Below are positions 32,330 through 39,034 of a stretch of DNA of 39,034 nucleotides, piece by piece. The stretch spans positions 1-39,034 of the forward strand of contig DLTS01000037.1 in NCBI GenBank assembly GCA_002501485.1, read 5' to 3'. Each line of letters begins with the position of its first letter. The first letter of the stretch is position 1. The position numbers and the translations under genes are program-made. A model generated the notes under the pieces. The model saw only the letters and a list, made by a program, of their open reading frames with translations. It did not search any database and was not told where the DNA came from. This DNA comes from Acidimicrobiaceae bacterium UBA7830. Its GTDB lineage: Bacteria; Actinomycetota; Acidimicrobiia; Acidimicrobiales; Ilumatobacteraceae.

Positions 32330-33286
32330 ATGGACTCCAAAGATGAGCGTTCGGGTCGGTCGATAGACCCAGGTCTTCGACGCAAGATCTCCATCTCTGA
32401 TGATGGGGCAGCAGACTCGGTATACATCGAGGGTGACCTCGGTGGAAAGGGCGGATCTCGCCGCAAAGTGCTCATCATTGACGACGATGAACGCGGCGGG
32501 CCGGCAGTAAATCCTTCGCCTCGTCGGTCTATGGACGGTCGAGTTCGGTCTCGTCGAGCAGCGGTGCGCCGAGCCCTCGGCCGGCGACGGCTCGTTCGTG
32601 TCATCGGGGCGCTGGTCGCACTTATCCTCGTTGTTGCAGTCCTGGCTGTGCTGGGGTCTTCGTGGTTTGGAGTGCGTTCAGCGGATGTTCGGGTTTCGGG
32701 AAACGTCTATACAAATCCAGTGCAACTCAACGCAATCATTGATGAGGTGCTGGGTACGCCGGTTGTTCTCGTTGACACCGATGCGATTGAGGAGCAAATC
32801 GACGCAATTGCCTGGGTTGCCGAGTCATCGGTTCGCACCGATTGGCCATTTGGGTTATTCATCGATATCCGAGAGCGCGAGCCAGTGTTGTCTATTCCCG
32901 GACCTGATGGCCTCTTCCGTGTGCTCGATGCAGACGGTCGTGTGCTTGATGTCATCGATGGGTGGCCATTTGAGTATCTGCTCCTCACCTCAGATGACAC
33001 CCCAAACCTCGGAGTAGCTGAATTCGCTCCTCCTGGTCCCACGGGAGCGGCAGCGCTCGGTGCGGTTCTCACCGCCGGTATCCGCGATCGTGTGAGTCTT
33101 ATTGAGGTCGATGCAGCCGGAACCGACCTTCGTGTCACCCTTGATGACGGCACGCACATAAAATTTGGGGCTGCGCGTGAGCTCTTTCCAAAGTTGGTTC
33201 GCCTTGAAACGGTCATGTCAGCCGGGGAATTGCTTCCAGGAGCAACGGTCGATGTTTCAACCGACGAAGTCATACTTGGTGAGTGA
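32330..33286 (+). CDS. ftsQ: Division protein FtsQ
   Basis: Single-pass membrane protein of 318 residues. A cytoplasmic tail of about 90 residues, with an acidic patch (IIDDDE) and many Arg residues, is followed by one transmembrane helix (about residues 90-109), a POTRA domain starting FGVRSADVRVSGNVYTNPVQL, and the FtsQ beta domain (WVAESSVRTDWPFGLFIDIREREPV ... RVLDADGRVLDV). FtsQ assembles with FtsL and its partner and controls FtsWI. The ATG at 32330 lies 28 bases after murB; a TTG at 32306 would add eight residues. Position between murB and ftsZ is standard for actinobacteria. Confidence 0.9.
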   Translation: MDSKDERSGRSIDPGLRRKISISDDGAADSVYIEGDLGGKGGSRRKVLIIDDDERGGPAVNPSPRRSMDGRVRSRRAAVRRALGRRRLVRVIGALVALILVVAVLAVLGSSWFGVRSADVRVSGNVYTNPVQLNAIIDEVLGTPVVLVDTDAIEEQIDAIAWVAESSVRTDWPFGLFIDIREREPVLSIPGPDGLFRVLDADGRVLDVIDGWPFEYLLLTSDDTPNLGVAEFAPPGPTGAAALGAVLTAGIRDRVSLIEVDAAGTDLRVTLDDGTHIKFGAARELFPKLVRLETVMSAGELLPGATVDVSTDEVILGE

Positions 33287-33473
33287 TTCATAGATGCACG
33301 GGTACCACTGAGGTAACATCACCGTGTTGCCGAGACCTACGACAAAATTCGTATGACTCCAGGCTGGCAGAAAATCTGACAATGAAACGTGAACCTCGAC
33401 TCGCTTGCTCGCCGCTGACTGTGGCCGTGCTACACAGGGCAAGTAGCAGAGGTTGTTGAGAGAGGGGCATGTA
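33287..33473 (+). promoter_or_regulatory. ftsQ-ftsZ intergenic region
   Basis: The 187 bases between ftsQ and ftsZ hold no gene I can support. Its length within a tightly packed cluster suggests a separate ftsZ promoter. I could not settle on a -35/-10 pair. The end holds the ftsZ ribosome binding site (GAGAGAGGGG, 33459-33468 region). Confidence 0.4.
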
Positions 33474-34547
33474 ATGGCTGGCTCACCGCAGAACTATCTC
33501 GCAGTGATCAAAGTGATTGGTGTTGGCGGCGGTGGCGTCAATGCAGTCAACCGCATGATCGACGCCGGTCTTCGAGGCGTGGAATTTGTTGCTGTGAACA
33601 CTGACGCTCAGGCGCTGCTGATGAGCGATGCCGATATCAAACTCGATATCGGACGCGAACTCACTCGAGGATTGGGCGCTGGTAGCGATCCAGATGTCGG
33701 TCGCGATGCAGCTCAGGCGCACGAATCTGAGATCACTGAACTCGTGAAGGGCGCTGACATGGTGTTCATAACGGCGGGTGAGGGGGGCGGCACCGGCACA
33801 GGCGCAGCACCTGTCATTGCGGAAATTGCTCGAAGTGTCGGAGCGTTGACCATTGGCGTCGTTACGAGGCCGTTCGCCTTCGAAGGACGTCGCCGAGCGG
33901 TGCAGGCCGAGTCAGGTATTCAGCGTTTGAAAGAAAATGTTGACACGTTGATCGTCATTCCTAATGACCGTCTCCTGTCGGTGGCAAATGAAAAGACGAG
34001 CGTGCTGAGTGCGTTCAAGATGGCAGATGACGTGTTGCTTGACGGAGTCTCGGGTATCACCAACCTTTTAACGATTCCTGGCCTGATCAACACCGACTTT
34101 GCCGATGTTCGTATGGTGCTTTCAGAAGCTGGTTCTGCCCTCATGGGTATTGGCCAAGCAGGTGGTGACGAGCGTGCGGTAGCCGCAGCAAAAGCAGCGA
34201 TTTCGAGCCCACTGCTCGAATCGGCGATCGATGGTGCACGTGGTGTGCTTCTAAATATCACCGGGCCGTCCAGCATGGGTCTTTTTGAAATGAATGCAGC
34301 TGCGGAGATCATCCATTCGGTTGCGCACCCCGACGTCAACCTTATTTTCGGAACGGTCATCGACGATGAGATGGGTGACGAGGTGAAGATCACCGTGGTT
34401 GCTGCTGGTTTCGATCGCGTTGATGCGATTTCTGGAGTCGAGAGTGCCCCGACGTCTGGTGCATCACGCCTGTCAGAATTGTTTACCGATGACGAGTCTG
34501 AAGACGAAGAAGACGACGGCTTCGACGTGCCGTCGTTCCTGAAGTAA
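33474..34547 (+). CDS. ftsZ: Division GTPase FtsZ
   Basis: Tubulin-like GTPase of 357 residues that forms the Z ring. Motifs: IKVIGVGGGGVNAVNRMI, VNTDAQAL, the tubulin signature AGEGGGTGTGAAP (about 103-115), and the T7 synergy loop GLINTDFADVRMVL with catalytic Asp (many FtsZ have NLDFADV). A short acidic linker (DDESEDEEDDG) leads to the conserved C-terminal peptide DVPSFLK, the binding site for partners such as SepF. The linker is short compared with many actinobacteria. The ATG at 33474 has a purine-rich ribosome binding site about seven bases upstream. No ftsA is present, so SepF is the probable membrane anchor. Confidence 0.96.
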   Translation: MAGSPQNYLAVIKVIGVGGGGVNAVNRMIDAGLRGVEFVAVNTDAQALLMSDADIKLDIGRELTRGLGAGSDPDVGRDAAQAHESEITELVKGADMVFITAGEGGGTGTGAAPVIAEIARSVGALTIGVVTRPFAFEGRRRAVQAESGIQRLKENVDTLIVIPNDRLLSVANEKTSVLSAFKMADDVLLDGVSGITNLLTIPGLINTDFADVRMVLSEAGSALMGIGQAGGDERAVAAAKAAISSPLLESAIDGARGVLLNITGPSSMGLFEMNAAAEIIHSVAHPDVNLIFGTVIDDEMGDEVKITVVAAGFDRVDAISGVESAPTSGASRLSELFTDDESEDEEDDGFDVPSFLK

Positions 34548-34567
34548 GACGACCCACAGCCCGTCGT

Positions 34568-35224
34568 ATGGACCTTTCGGTGTCGGCGATTCGAGAGCGG
34601 ATTGTCGCTCTTTCCCAGCACATCGCATCAGCGACATCTCGTCCCATTGATCTTGTCGTCGTCACAAAAACTCATCCGCCAGAGGTGATACGTGCCGTGG
34701 CAGCGGCGGGCGCCCAATTTGTTGGAGAAAATTACGCTCAAGAAGTGCGTGACAAAGCCTCAGAACTTGATGCTGTGAGAGCCAGTGGGGTCAGCGTTCA
34801 ATTCATCGGCCAGCTACAGACGAACAAAGTTCGGATGGTCGCAGGCCTTATCGACTGTGTGGCAAGCGTTGACAGAGCATCGCTCATTGACGAAATCGCA
34901 AAACGTATTCCTTCGACGCGGATACATCTTCAGGTCAACGCCACCGCCGAAACGTCAAAGGGGGGATGCCTGCCTGATGCGCTCCCAGAACTGATTACCC
35001 GTGCACTCGAGCAAGGACTTCACGTTGAAGGTCTCATGGCTGTCGGGCCAACCTCAGCCCGTGAAGATGAGACCCGGGAGGCATTCCGGCGCGTGGACGA
35101 ACTCGCATCCGAACATGGCCTTCAGATCAGAAATTACGGAATGTCTGGCGACCTCAACATTGCGATCGAGCAAGGCTCCACGATGGTCCGTCTCGGGAGT
35201 GCAATTCTCGGCAACAGAAACTAG
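34568..35224 (+). CDS. YggS/PLPBP family PLP-homeostasis protein
   Basis: A 218-residue protein with the alanine-racemase-like barrel of the YggS (PLPBP) family, which binds pyridoxal phosphate and influences its homeostasis but has no known catalysis. The PLP Lys is in VVVTKTHPPEVI, followed by FVGENYAQEVRDK, VQFIGQLQTNKVRMV, and the C-terminal phosphate-binding part YGMSGDLNIAIEQGSTMVRLGSAILG. It lies between ftsZ and sepF, as in many actinobacteria and firmicutes, though a direct role in division is not established. It begins 20 bases after the ftsZ stop and has no obvious ribosome binding site. Confidence 0.92.
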   Translation: MDLSVSAIRERIVALSQHIASATSRPIDLVVVTKTHPPEVIRAVAAAGAQFVGENYAQEVRDKASELDAVRASGVSVQFIGQLQTNKVRMVAGLIDCVASVDRASLIDEIAKRIPSTRIHLQVNATAETSKGGCLPDALPELITRALEQGLHVEGLMAVGPTSAREDETREAFRRVDELASEHGLQIRNYGMSGDLNIAIEQGSTMVRLGSAILGNRN

Positions 35225-35287
35225 TGAGACCCTCCGCGACGGCAACGTTTCGGTGAGTTAGCCTGTCGAATCAAGGAGGAAATCGGT

Positions 35288-35806
35288 ATGTCTCTGTGGA
35301 AGCGCACAATGGACTACTTGGGTCTTGGTCCCGATGAGGCTTATTACGACGACGAATTCGACGAAGAGTACGAACCCCGTCAACGTCGTGGTGAAGTCGC
35401 TTTACGGTCCGGCCCATCGGCCGATGACGATAATGAGCAGTCCGACAACACCGGCAGTGGCCGACCGGTTTTCCCCAGCCGTGATTTTGATGCCTCGCCT
35501 TCGCGGCGCCAATCATCGAGCGATGACTCTGGAGTGATGGCGCGCTCCCAGAAAGCGTCAAGAGCGGGATCCAGCGAACCTCAAGCGATTCGTCCTGCTC
35601 GATTTGATCAGGCACAAGAGGTCGCCGACACATTGAAGCGGGGACAACCGGTCATCATGAATCTTGATGCATGCGAACGCGACGTTGCTCGTCGGCTGAT
35701 CGACTTCGCAAGCGGATTGTGTTACGCGCTTGATGGGTCGATGGAGAAAGTCGCAAATGGCGTCTACCTGTTGAGACCAACCGGCGGATCTCACGCAGAC
35801 GGCTGA
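35288..35806 (+). CDS. sepF: Cell division protein SepF
   Basis: A 172-residue FtsZ partner. It starts with a short membrane-binding helix (MSLWKRTMDYLGLG), followed by a low-complexity acidic and Ser/Arg-rich linker (about residues 15-95) and the globular SepF domain: AQEVADTLKRGQPVIMNLDACERDVARRLIDFASGLCYALDGSMEKVANGVYLLRP. SepF binds the FtsZ C-terminus and membrane, and in actinobacteria replaces FtsA as anchor. A strong ribosome binding site, AAGGAGGA (35273-35280), lies seven bases before the ATG. yggT and divIVA, often next, are missing. Confidence 0.94.
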   Translation: MSLWKRTMDYLGLGPDEAYYDDEFDEEYEPRQRRGEVALRSGPSADDDNEQSDNTGSGRPVFPSRDFDASPSRRQSSSDDSGVMARSQKASRAGSSEPQAIRPARFDQAQEVADTLKRGQPVIMNLDACERDVARRLIDFASGLCYALDGSMEKVANGVYLLRPTGGSHADG

Positions 35807-35878
35807 ACAGACGTCCGTACGGCATACCGGCTCCCTCGGTAGCATTACCAACGCCAATTCACTCTCACTGGACGTCGT

Positions 35879-38800
35879 ATGTATCCCCCTGTCTCCTCGC
35901 AACCTAATCTGCCTGCTCTAGAAAATGAGGTGCTCGCCCGGTGGGCTCGCGAGCACTCATTTCAGCAGTCAATTGACATGCGAGATGCCGGCACCGACGG
36001 GTCAAACGAATTTGTTTTCTATGACGGCCCACCTTTTGCGAACGGGCTGCCGCATTACGGTCATTTGCTTACTGGATACGTCAAAGACGCAATTCCGCGC
36101 TATCAGACGATGCGGGGCCGTCGAGTTGAGCGTCGATTCGGTTGGGATTGCCATGGGTTGCCGGCGGAGGTGCAAGCCGAGAAAGAGCTCGGCATTTCTG
36201 GCCACCCCGAAATCAGCGCGTTCGGAGTCGACAAATTCAACGACGCCTGCCGTTCAAGTGTGCTGCAGTTCACTGAGGAGTGGCGCGATTACGTAACCCG
36301 CCAAGCGCGCTGGGTTGATTTTGACAATGATTACAAGACGCTCGACCTTGATTACATGGAAAGTGTCATGTGGGCGTTCAAGACTCTATGGGACAAGGGC
36401 CTGATCTACGAGGGGTTCCGCGTTCTGGCCTACTGCTGGCGATGCGAGACACCGCTGTCGAACACGGAAACCCGCATGGACGACGTCTACCGAGATCGTC
36501 AAGACCCTGCGGTGACCATCTGGTTCCAGTTGGAAACAGGGGAGCGGATCCTTGCGTGGACGACGACGCCATGGACACTCCCATCAAACCTCGCCCTCGC
36601 AGTCGGTCCAGACATTGACTATGCAGTTCTTGAAGCCGATGGTGAACGTTGGATCATTGCCGAATCCCGACTCGGTGCCTATGAGGCGCAACTAAGCGAG
36701 GCAGTGCAGGTGGGCTCATTGAAGGGGTCTGACCTCCTTGGTCGTCGTTACTCACCTCTGTTCGATTATTTCGCGGAAATGCCGAACGCATTCCAGGTGT
36801 TGTCGGCTGATTTTGTCTCGACTGAAGACGGCACAGGAATTGTGCACATGGCACCCGGCTTTGGTGAAGAAGACCAAAATGCGTGTAACGCCGCTGGTAT
36901 CGAGACGGTCTGCCCGATGGACGAACACGGTCGGTACACGGCAGAAATCTCAGACTGGGTTGGGCAACACGTGTTCGACGCCAACCCTCTCATTATTCGC
37001 TCCCTAAAGGATTCAGGCCGTCTCGTTCGTCACGACTCGTACATGCACTCTTACCCGCATTGTTGGCGTTGTGCTGAGCCCCTCGTGTATCGGGCGATTT
37101 CGTCGTGGTTTGTGAAGGTTACCGACGTGAAAGATCGCATGGTTGAACTCAACCAGCAGATCAACTGGGTTCCTTCGCATGTGAAAGACGGCAGTTTTGG
37201 AAAGTGGCTAGAAAATGCCCGAGATTGGTCGATTAGCCGAAACCGGTTCTGGGGTTCGCCAATACCGGTGTGGGTGAGCGATAACCCTGAGTTCCCACGG
37301 ATCGACGTCTACGGCTCGGTCGCAGAACTTGAAGCTGATTTTGGAGTCCGAGTAGCGGATTTGCACCGGCCAGTCATCGATGAACTCGTCCGACCCAACC
37401 CTGATGATCCGTCAGGAGTGTCGATGATGCATCGGGTCCCAGAGGTTCTTGACTGTTGGTTTGAATCAGGGTCGATGCCGTTCGCCCAAGTGCATTACCC
37501 ATTTGAGAATGCCGAATGGTTTGAGCATCATTACCCGGGTGACTTCATCGTCGAATACTTAGGTCAAACCAGAGGCTGGTTCTACACGATGCACGTGCTC
37601 GCCACCGCTCTTTTTGACCGGCCCGCCTTTTCGAGCTGTGTCAGTCACGGCATCGTCCTCGGTGACGATGGGGCAAAAATGTCGAAGTCGCTGAAGAACT
37701 ACCCAGACCCAAATCAGATGTTTGAGGTCTATGGCTCAGATGCGATGCGCTGGTATCTGCTGTCATCGCCGATCCTGAGAGGATCAGATTTCTCGGTCGC
37801 TGAAACCGGCATGCGTGACACTGTTCGGCAAGTGGTGTTGCCGCTATGGAACGCTTACTACTTCTTGACGCTGTATGCGGGCGCAGCGGGAACCACCGGC
37901 TCGTTTCGAACCGACCAAGAGGACGTTCTCGACCGATACCTGCTTGGTGAGCTCGCCGAGTTAATCGACGCCGTTACCGCATCGATGGATGCTTACGACC
38001 TCTATGGGGCTTGCGAGCAGGTGCAGGGATTTCTCGACACATTGACCAACTGGTTTATTCGCCGCAGCCGAGAACGGTTCTGGGAGGGCGACCAAGATGC
38101 GATCGATACCTTGCATACCGCTCTTGTTCTCTTTACGAGGGTTGCTGCGCCGCTGTTGCCGATGGTTGCGGAGCAGATTCATACTGGGCTTACTGGTGAA
38201 GGAAGTATTCATCATGAAGATTGGCCGTCGTCGGAAGACCTTCCACGAGATCGCGAATTAGCCATTGGGATGCGTCGCGTGCGTGATGCCTGTTCAACGT
38301 TGCTGTCGCTTCGTAAGTCAGAGGGACTGCGGGTGCGTTTGCCGCTCGCCTCGGTGACGCTTGCGACCCCCGATGTTGCTCTTGTTCAACCGCACGTCGA
38401 TATTTTGCGTGATGAGGTCAATGTGAAATTGGTTGACCTTACCGATCGAGTTGCCGACCACGGAACTGAGGAGTTGGTACTGCTGCCGAAGGCGCTTGGA
38501 CCGCGTTTGGGTGGCGATACCCAGAAAGTAATCGGTGCTCATAAAGCGGGTGACTGGTCGATTGAGGACGGAGTGGTCAACGTCGGCGGCATTGACCTCG
38601 TCGAAGGCGAATTTGAGTTCCGATTGGTGTCCGACGCAGAAGGTGCTGCGGCAACTTTGCCGGGTAAGGGCGGAATCGTCGTGCTTGACACTGTTGTCAC
38701 TCCTGAGTTGGAGCGTGAGGGTGTCGCGCGCGATCTTATTCGTCGTATCCAGACTGCGCGCCGAGAGGCGGAACTTGATGTGAGTGACCGGATTTCACTC

Positions 38801-38944
38801 ACATTGGAAATTTCTGAAGCGGTTGCAGATGCGTTTACTGCTCATCAAACGATGGTTGAAAATGAAACGCTTGCAGTTGAAAGTTTGATACAGATTGCTA
38901 GTGGCGACGAAGTAATTCATGTTGTTGCAACCGATCGCCGTTAG
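35879..38944 (+). CDS. ileS: Isoleucyl-tRNA synthetase, eukaryotic-like type
   Basis: Class I synthetase of 1021 residues that charges tRNA-Ile. The HIGH motif is HYGH (residues 59-62) and KMSKS is at 600-604. The editing domain is present (TTPWTLPSNLALAVG, GTGIVHMAPGFGEED), as is the anticodon-binding part after about residue 680. The N-terminal blocks RRFGWDCHGLPAE, WVDFDNDYKTLDLDYMESVMWAFK and CETPLSNTE resemble the eukaryotic-like IleRS2 rather than the Escherichia coli type. IleRS2 is the form that tolerates mupirocin, and is the form found in mycobacteria. It lies 72 bases after sepF; no ribosome binding site precedes the ATG. Confidence 0.95.
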   Translation: MYPPVSSQPNLPALENEVLARWAREHSFQQSIDMRDAGTDGSNEFVFYDGPPFANGLPHYGHLLTGYVKDAIPRYQTMRGRRVERRFGWDCHGLPAEVQAEKELGISGHPEISAFGVDKFNDACRSSVLQFTEEWRDYVTRQARWVDFDNDYKTLDLDYMESVMWAFKTLWDKGLIYEGFRVLAYCWRCETPLSNTETRMDDVYRDRQDPAVTIWFQLETGERILAWTTTPWTLPSNLALAVGPDIDYAVLEADGERWIIAESRLGAYEAQLSEAVQVGSLKGSDLLGRRYSPLFDYFAEMPNAFQVLSADFVSTEDGTGIVHMAPGFGEEDQNACNAAGIETVCPMDEHGRYTAEISDWVGQHVFDANPLIIRSLKDSGRLVRHDSYMHSYPHCWRCAEPLVYRAISSWFVKVTDVKDRMVELNQQINWVPSHVKDGSFGKWLENARDWSISRNRFWGSPIPVWVSDNPEFPRIDVYGSVAELEADFGVRVADLHRPVIDELVRPNPDDPSGVSMMHRVPEVLDCWFESGSMPFAQVHYPFENAEWFEHHYPGDFIVEYLGQTRGWFYTMHVLATALFDRPAFSSCVSHGIVLGDDGAKMSKSLKNYPDPNQMFEVYGSDAMRWYLLSSPILRGSDFSVAETGMRDTVRQVVLPLWNAYYFLTLYAGAAGTTGSFRTDQEDVLDRYLLGELAELIDAVTASMDAYDLYGACEQVQGFLDTLTNWFIRRSRERFWEGDQDAIDTLHTALVLFTRVAAPLLPMVAEQIHTGLTGEGSIHHEDWPSSEDLPRDRELAIGMRRVRDACSTLLSLRKSEGLRVRLPLASVTLATPDVALVQPHVDILRDEVNVKLVDLTDRVADHGTEELVLLPKALGPRLGGDTQKVIGAHKAGDWSIEDGVVNVGGIDLVEGEFEFRLVSDAEGAAATLPGKGGIVVLDTVVTPELEREGVARDLIRRIQTARREAELDVSDRISLTLEISEAVADAFTAHQTMVENETLAVESLIQIASGDEVIHVVATDRR

Positions 38945-38983
38945 AAACAGGTAACTTCTGGGGCTGCTGTAAGGGAGAGAGCT

Positions 38984-39034
38984 ATGGCTTCAACATCAAG
39001 TAAGAAAGCACCGGCAAAGAAAGCACCGGCGAAG
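38984..39034 (+). CDS. Start of a Lys/Ala/Pro-rich protein, cut by window edge
   Basis: Only 17 codons are visible: MASTSSKKAPAKKAPAK, with a KKAPA repeat. AAGGGAGAG (38971-38979) is a good ribosome binding site. Such tails occur on DksA/TraR-type regulators that often follow ileS in actinobacteria, and on histone-like proteins; the visible part cannot decide between them. Confidence 0.6.
   Translation, partial: MASTSSKKAPAKKAPAK

Noticed and set aside
34550..34567. Short ACGAC/GTCGT inverted repeat after ftsZ as a terminator
   Set aside because: Only five base pairs, no T run, and it directly abuts the yggS start; too weak to call.
33920..34621. Open frame of 233 codons on the minus strand
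   Set aside because: Antisense to ftsZ; Ser-rich shadow frame.
39007..39034. Tandem AAGAAAGCACCGGC-like repeat at the right edge as a DNA repeat or array
   Set aside because: It encodes the KKAPA repeats of the partial protein; ordinary low-complexity coding sequence.
1..39034. CRISPR array, prophage, transposon, defence island, rRNA or tRNA genes
   Set aside because: No spaced identical repeats, integrase or transposase motifs, terminal inverted repeats or cloverleaf-like intergenic sequences were seen; gaps between genes are too short for most of these.

Overview
The window is chromosomal, gene-dense housekeeping DNA from an actinobacterium, most likely of the class Acidimicrobiia (an Ilumatobacter-like relative). 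This assignment is an inference from gene content: a MtrA-MtrB-LpqB signalling set, a PimB-type mannosyltransferase, a DUF3040 membrane protein, SepF with FtsZ but no FtsA, a DnaQ/GIY-YIG-type exonuclease, an Acidimicrobiia-like variant of MurG, and frequent GTG/TTG starts. I see no phage, insertion sequence, CRISPR array, toxin-antitoxin pair, defence island, rRNA or tRNA. No gene-free stretch is longer than about 260 bases.

Layout, left part (1-19576). A partial DnaQ-like exonuclease (minus strand) is divergent from a YacP-like NYN nuclease. Then follow queG, pimB, a four-helix membrane protein, a SRPBCC protein and a ROK glucokinase, closely packed on the plus strand, and an aminotransferase. 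Glycerol kinase and a small membrane protein lie on the minus strand. pfkA is on the plus strand. The mtrA-mtrB-lpqB operon and an inositol-monophosphatase-like gene with a small membrane partner are on the minus strand. On the plus strand come dinB, a DUF3040 protein, a degenerate ROK protein, an acyl-CoA dehydrogenase, a small conserved protein, an HNH endonuclease and a lipoate-ligase-like protein.

Right part (19577-39034). This is a division and cell wall (dcw) cluster: mraZ, rsmH, ftsL, ftsI, murE, mraY, murD, ftsW, murG, murC, murB, ftsQ, ftsZ, yggS, sepF, followed by ileS and the first codons of a Lys/Ala/Pro-rich protein. The genes make the lipid-linked peptidoglycan precursor (murE, mraY, murD, murG, murC, murB), the septal synthase (ftsW, ftsI) and the divisome (ftsZ, sepF, ftsQ, ftsL). 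Most neighbours overlap by 1-4 bases, indicating translational coupling. murF is absent between murE and mraY, and pgeF, yggT and divIVA, usual actinobacterial neighbours of ftsZ/sepF, are absent too.

The two most informative signals outside genes are regulatory. First, many operon-leading genes have a TAnnnT-like hexamer exactly six bases before an ATG or GTG and no ribosome binding site, which points to leaderless transcripts; this also fixes several start codons. Second, five GGTG-like boxes with an exact 10-base period lie upstream of mraZ and look like the MraZ operator. I found no convincing new multi-gene system; the novelty here is in variants of known genes and in regulation.
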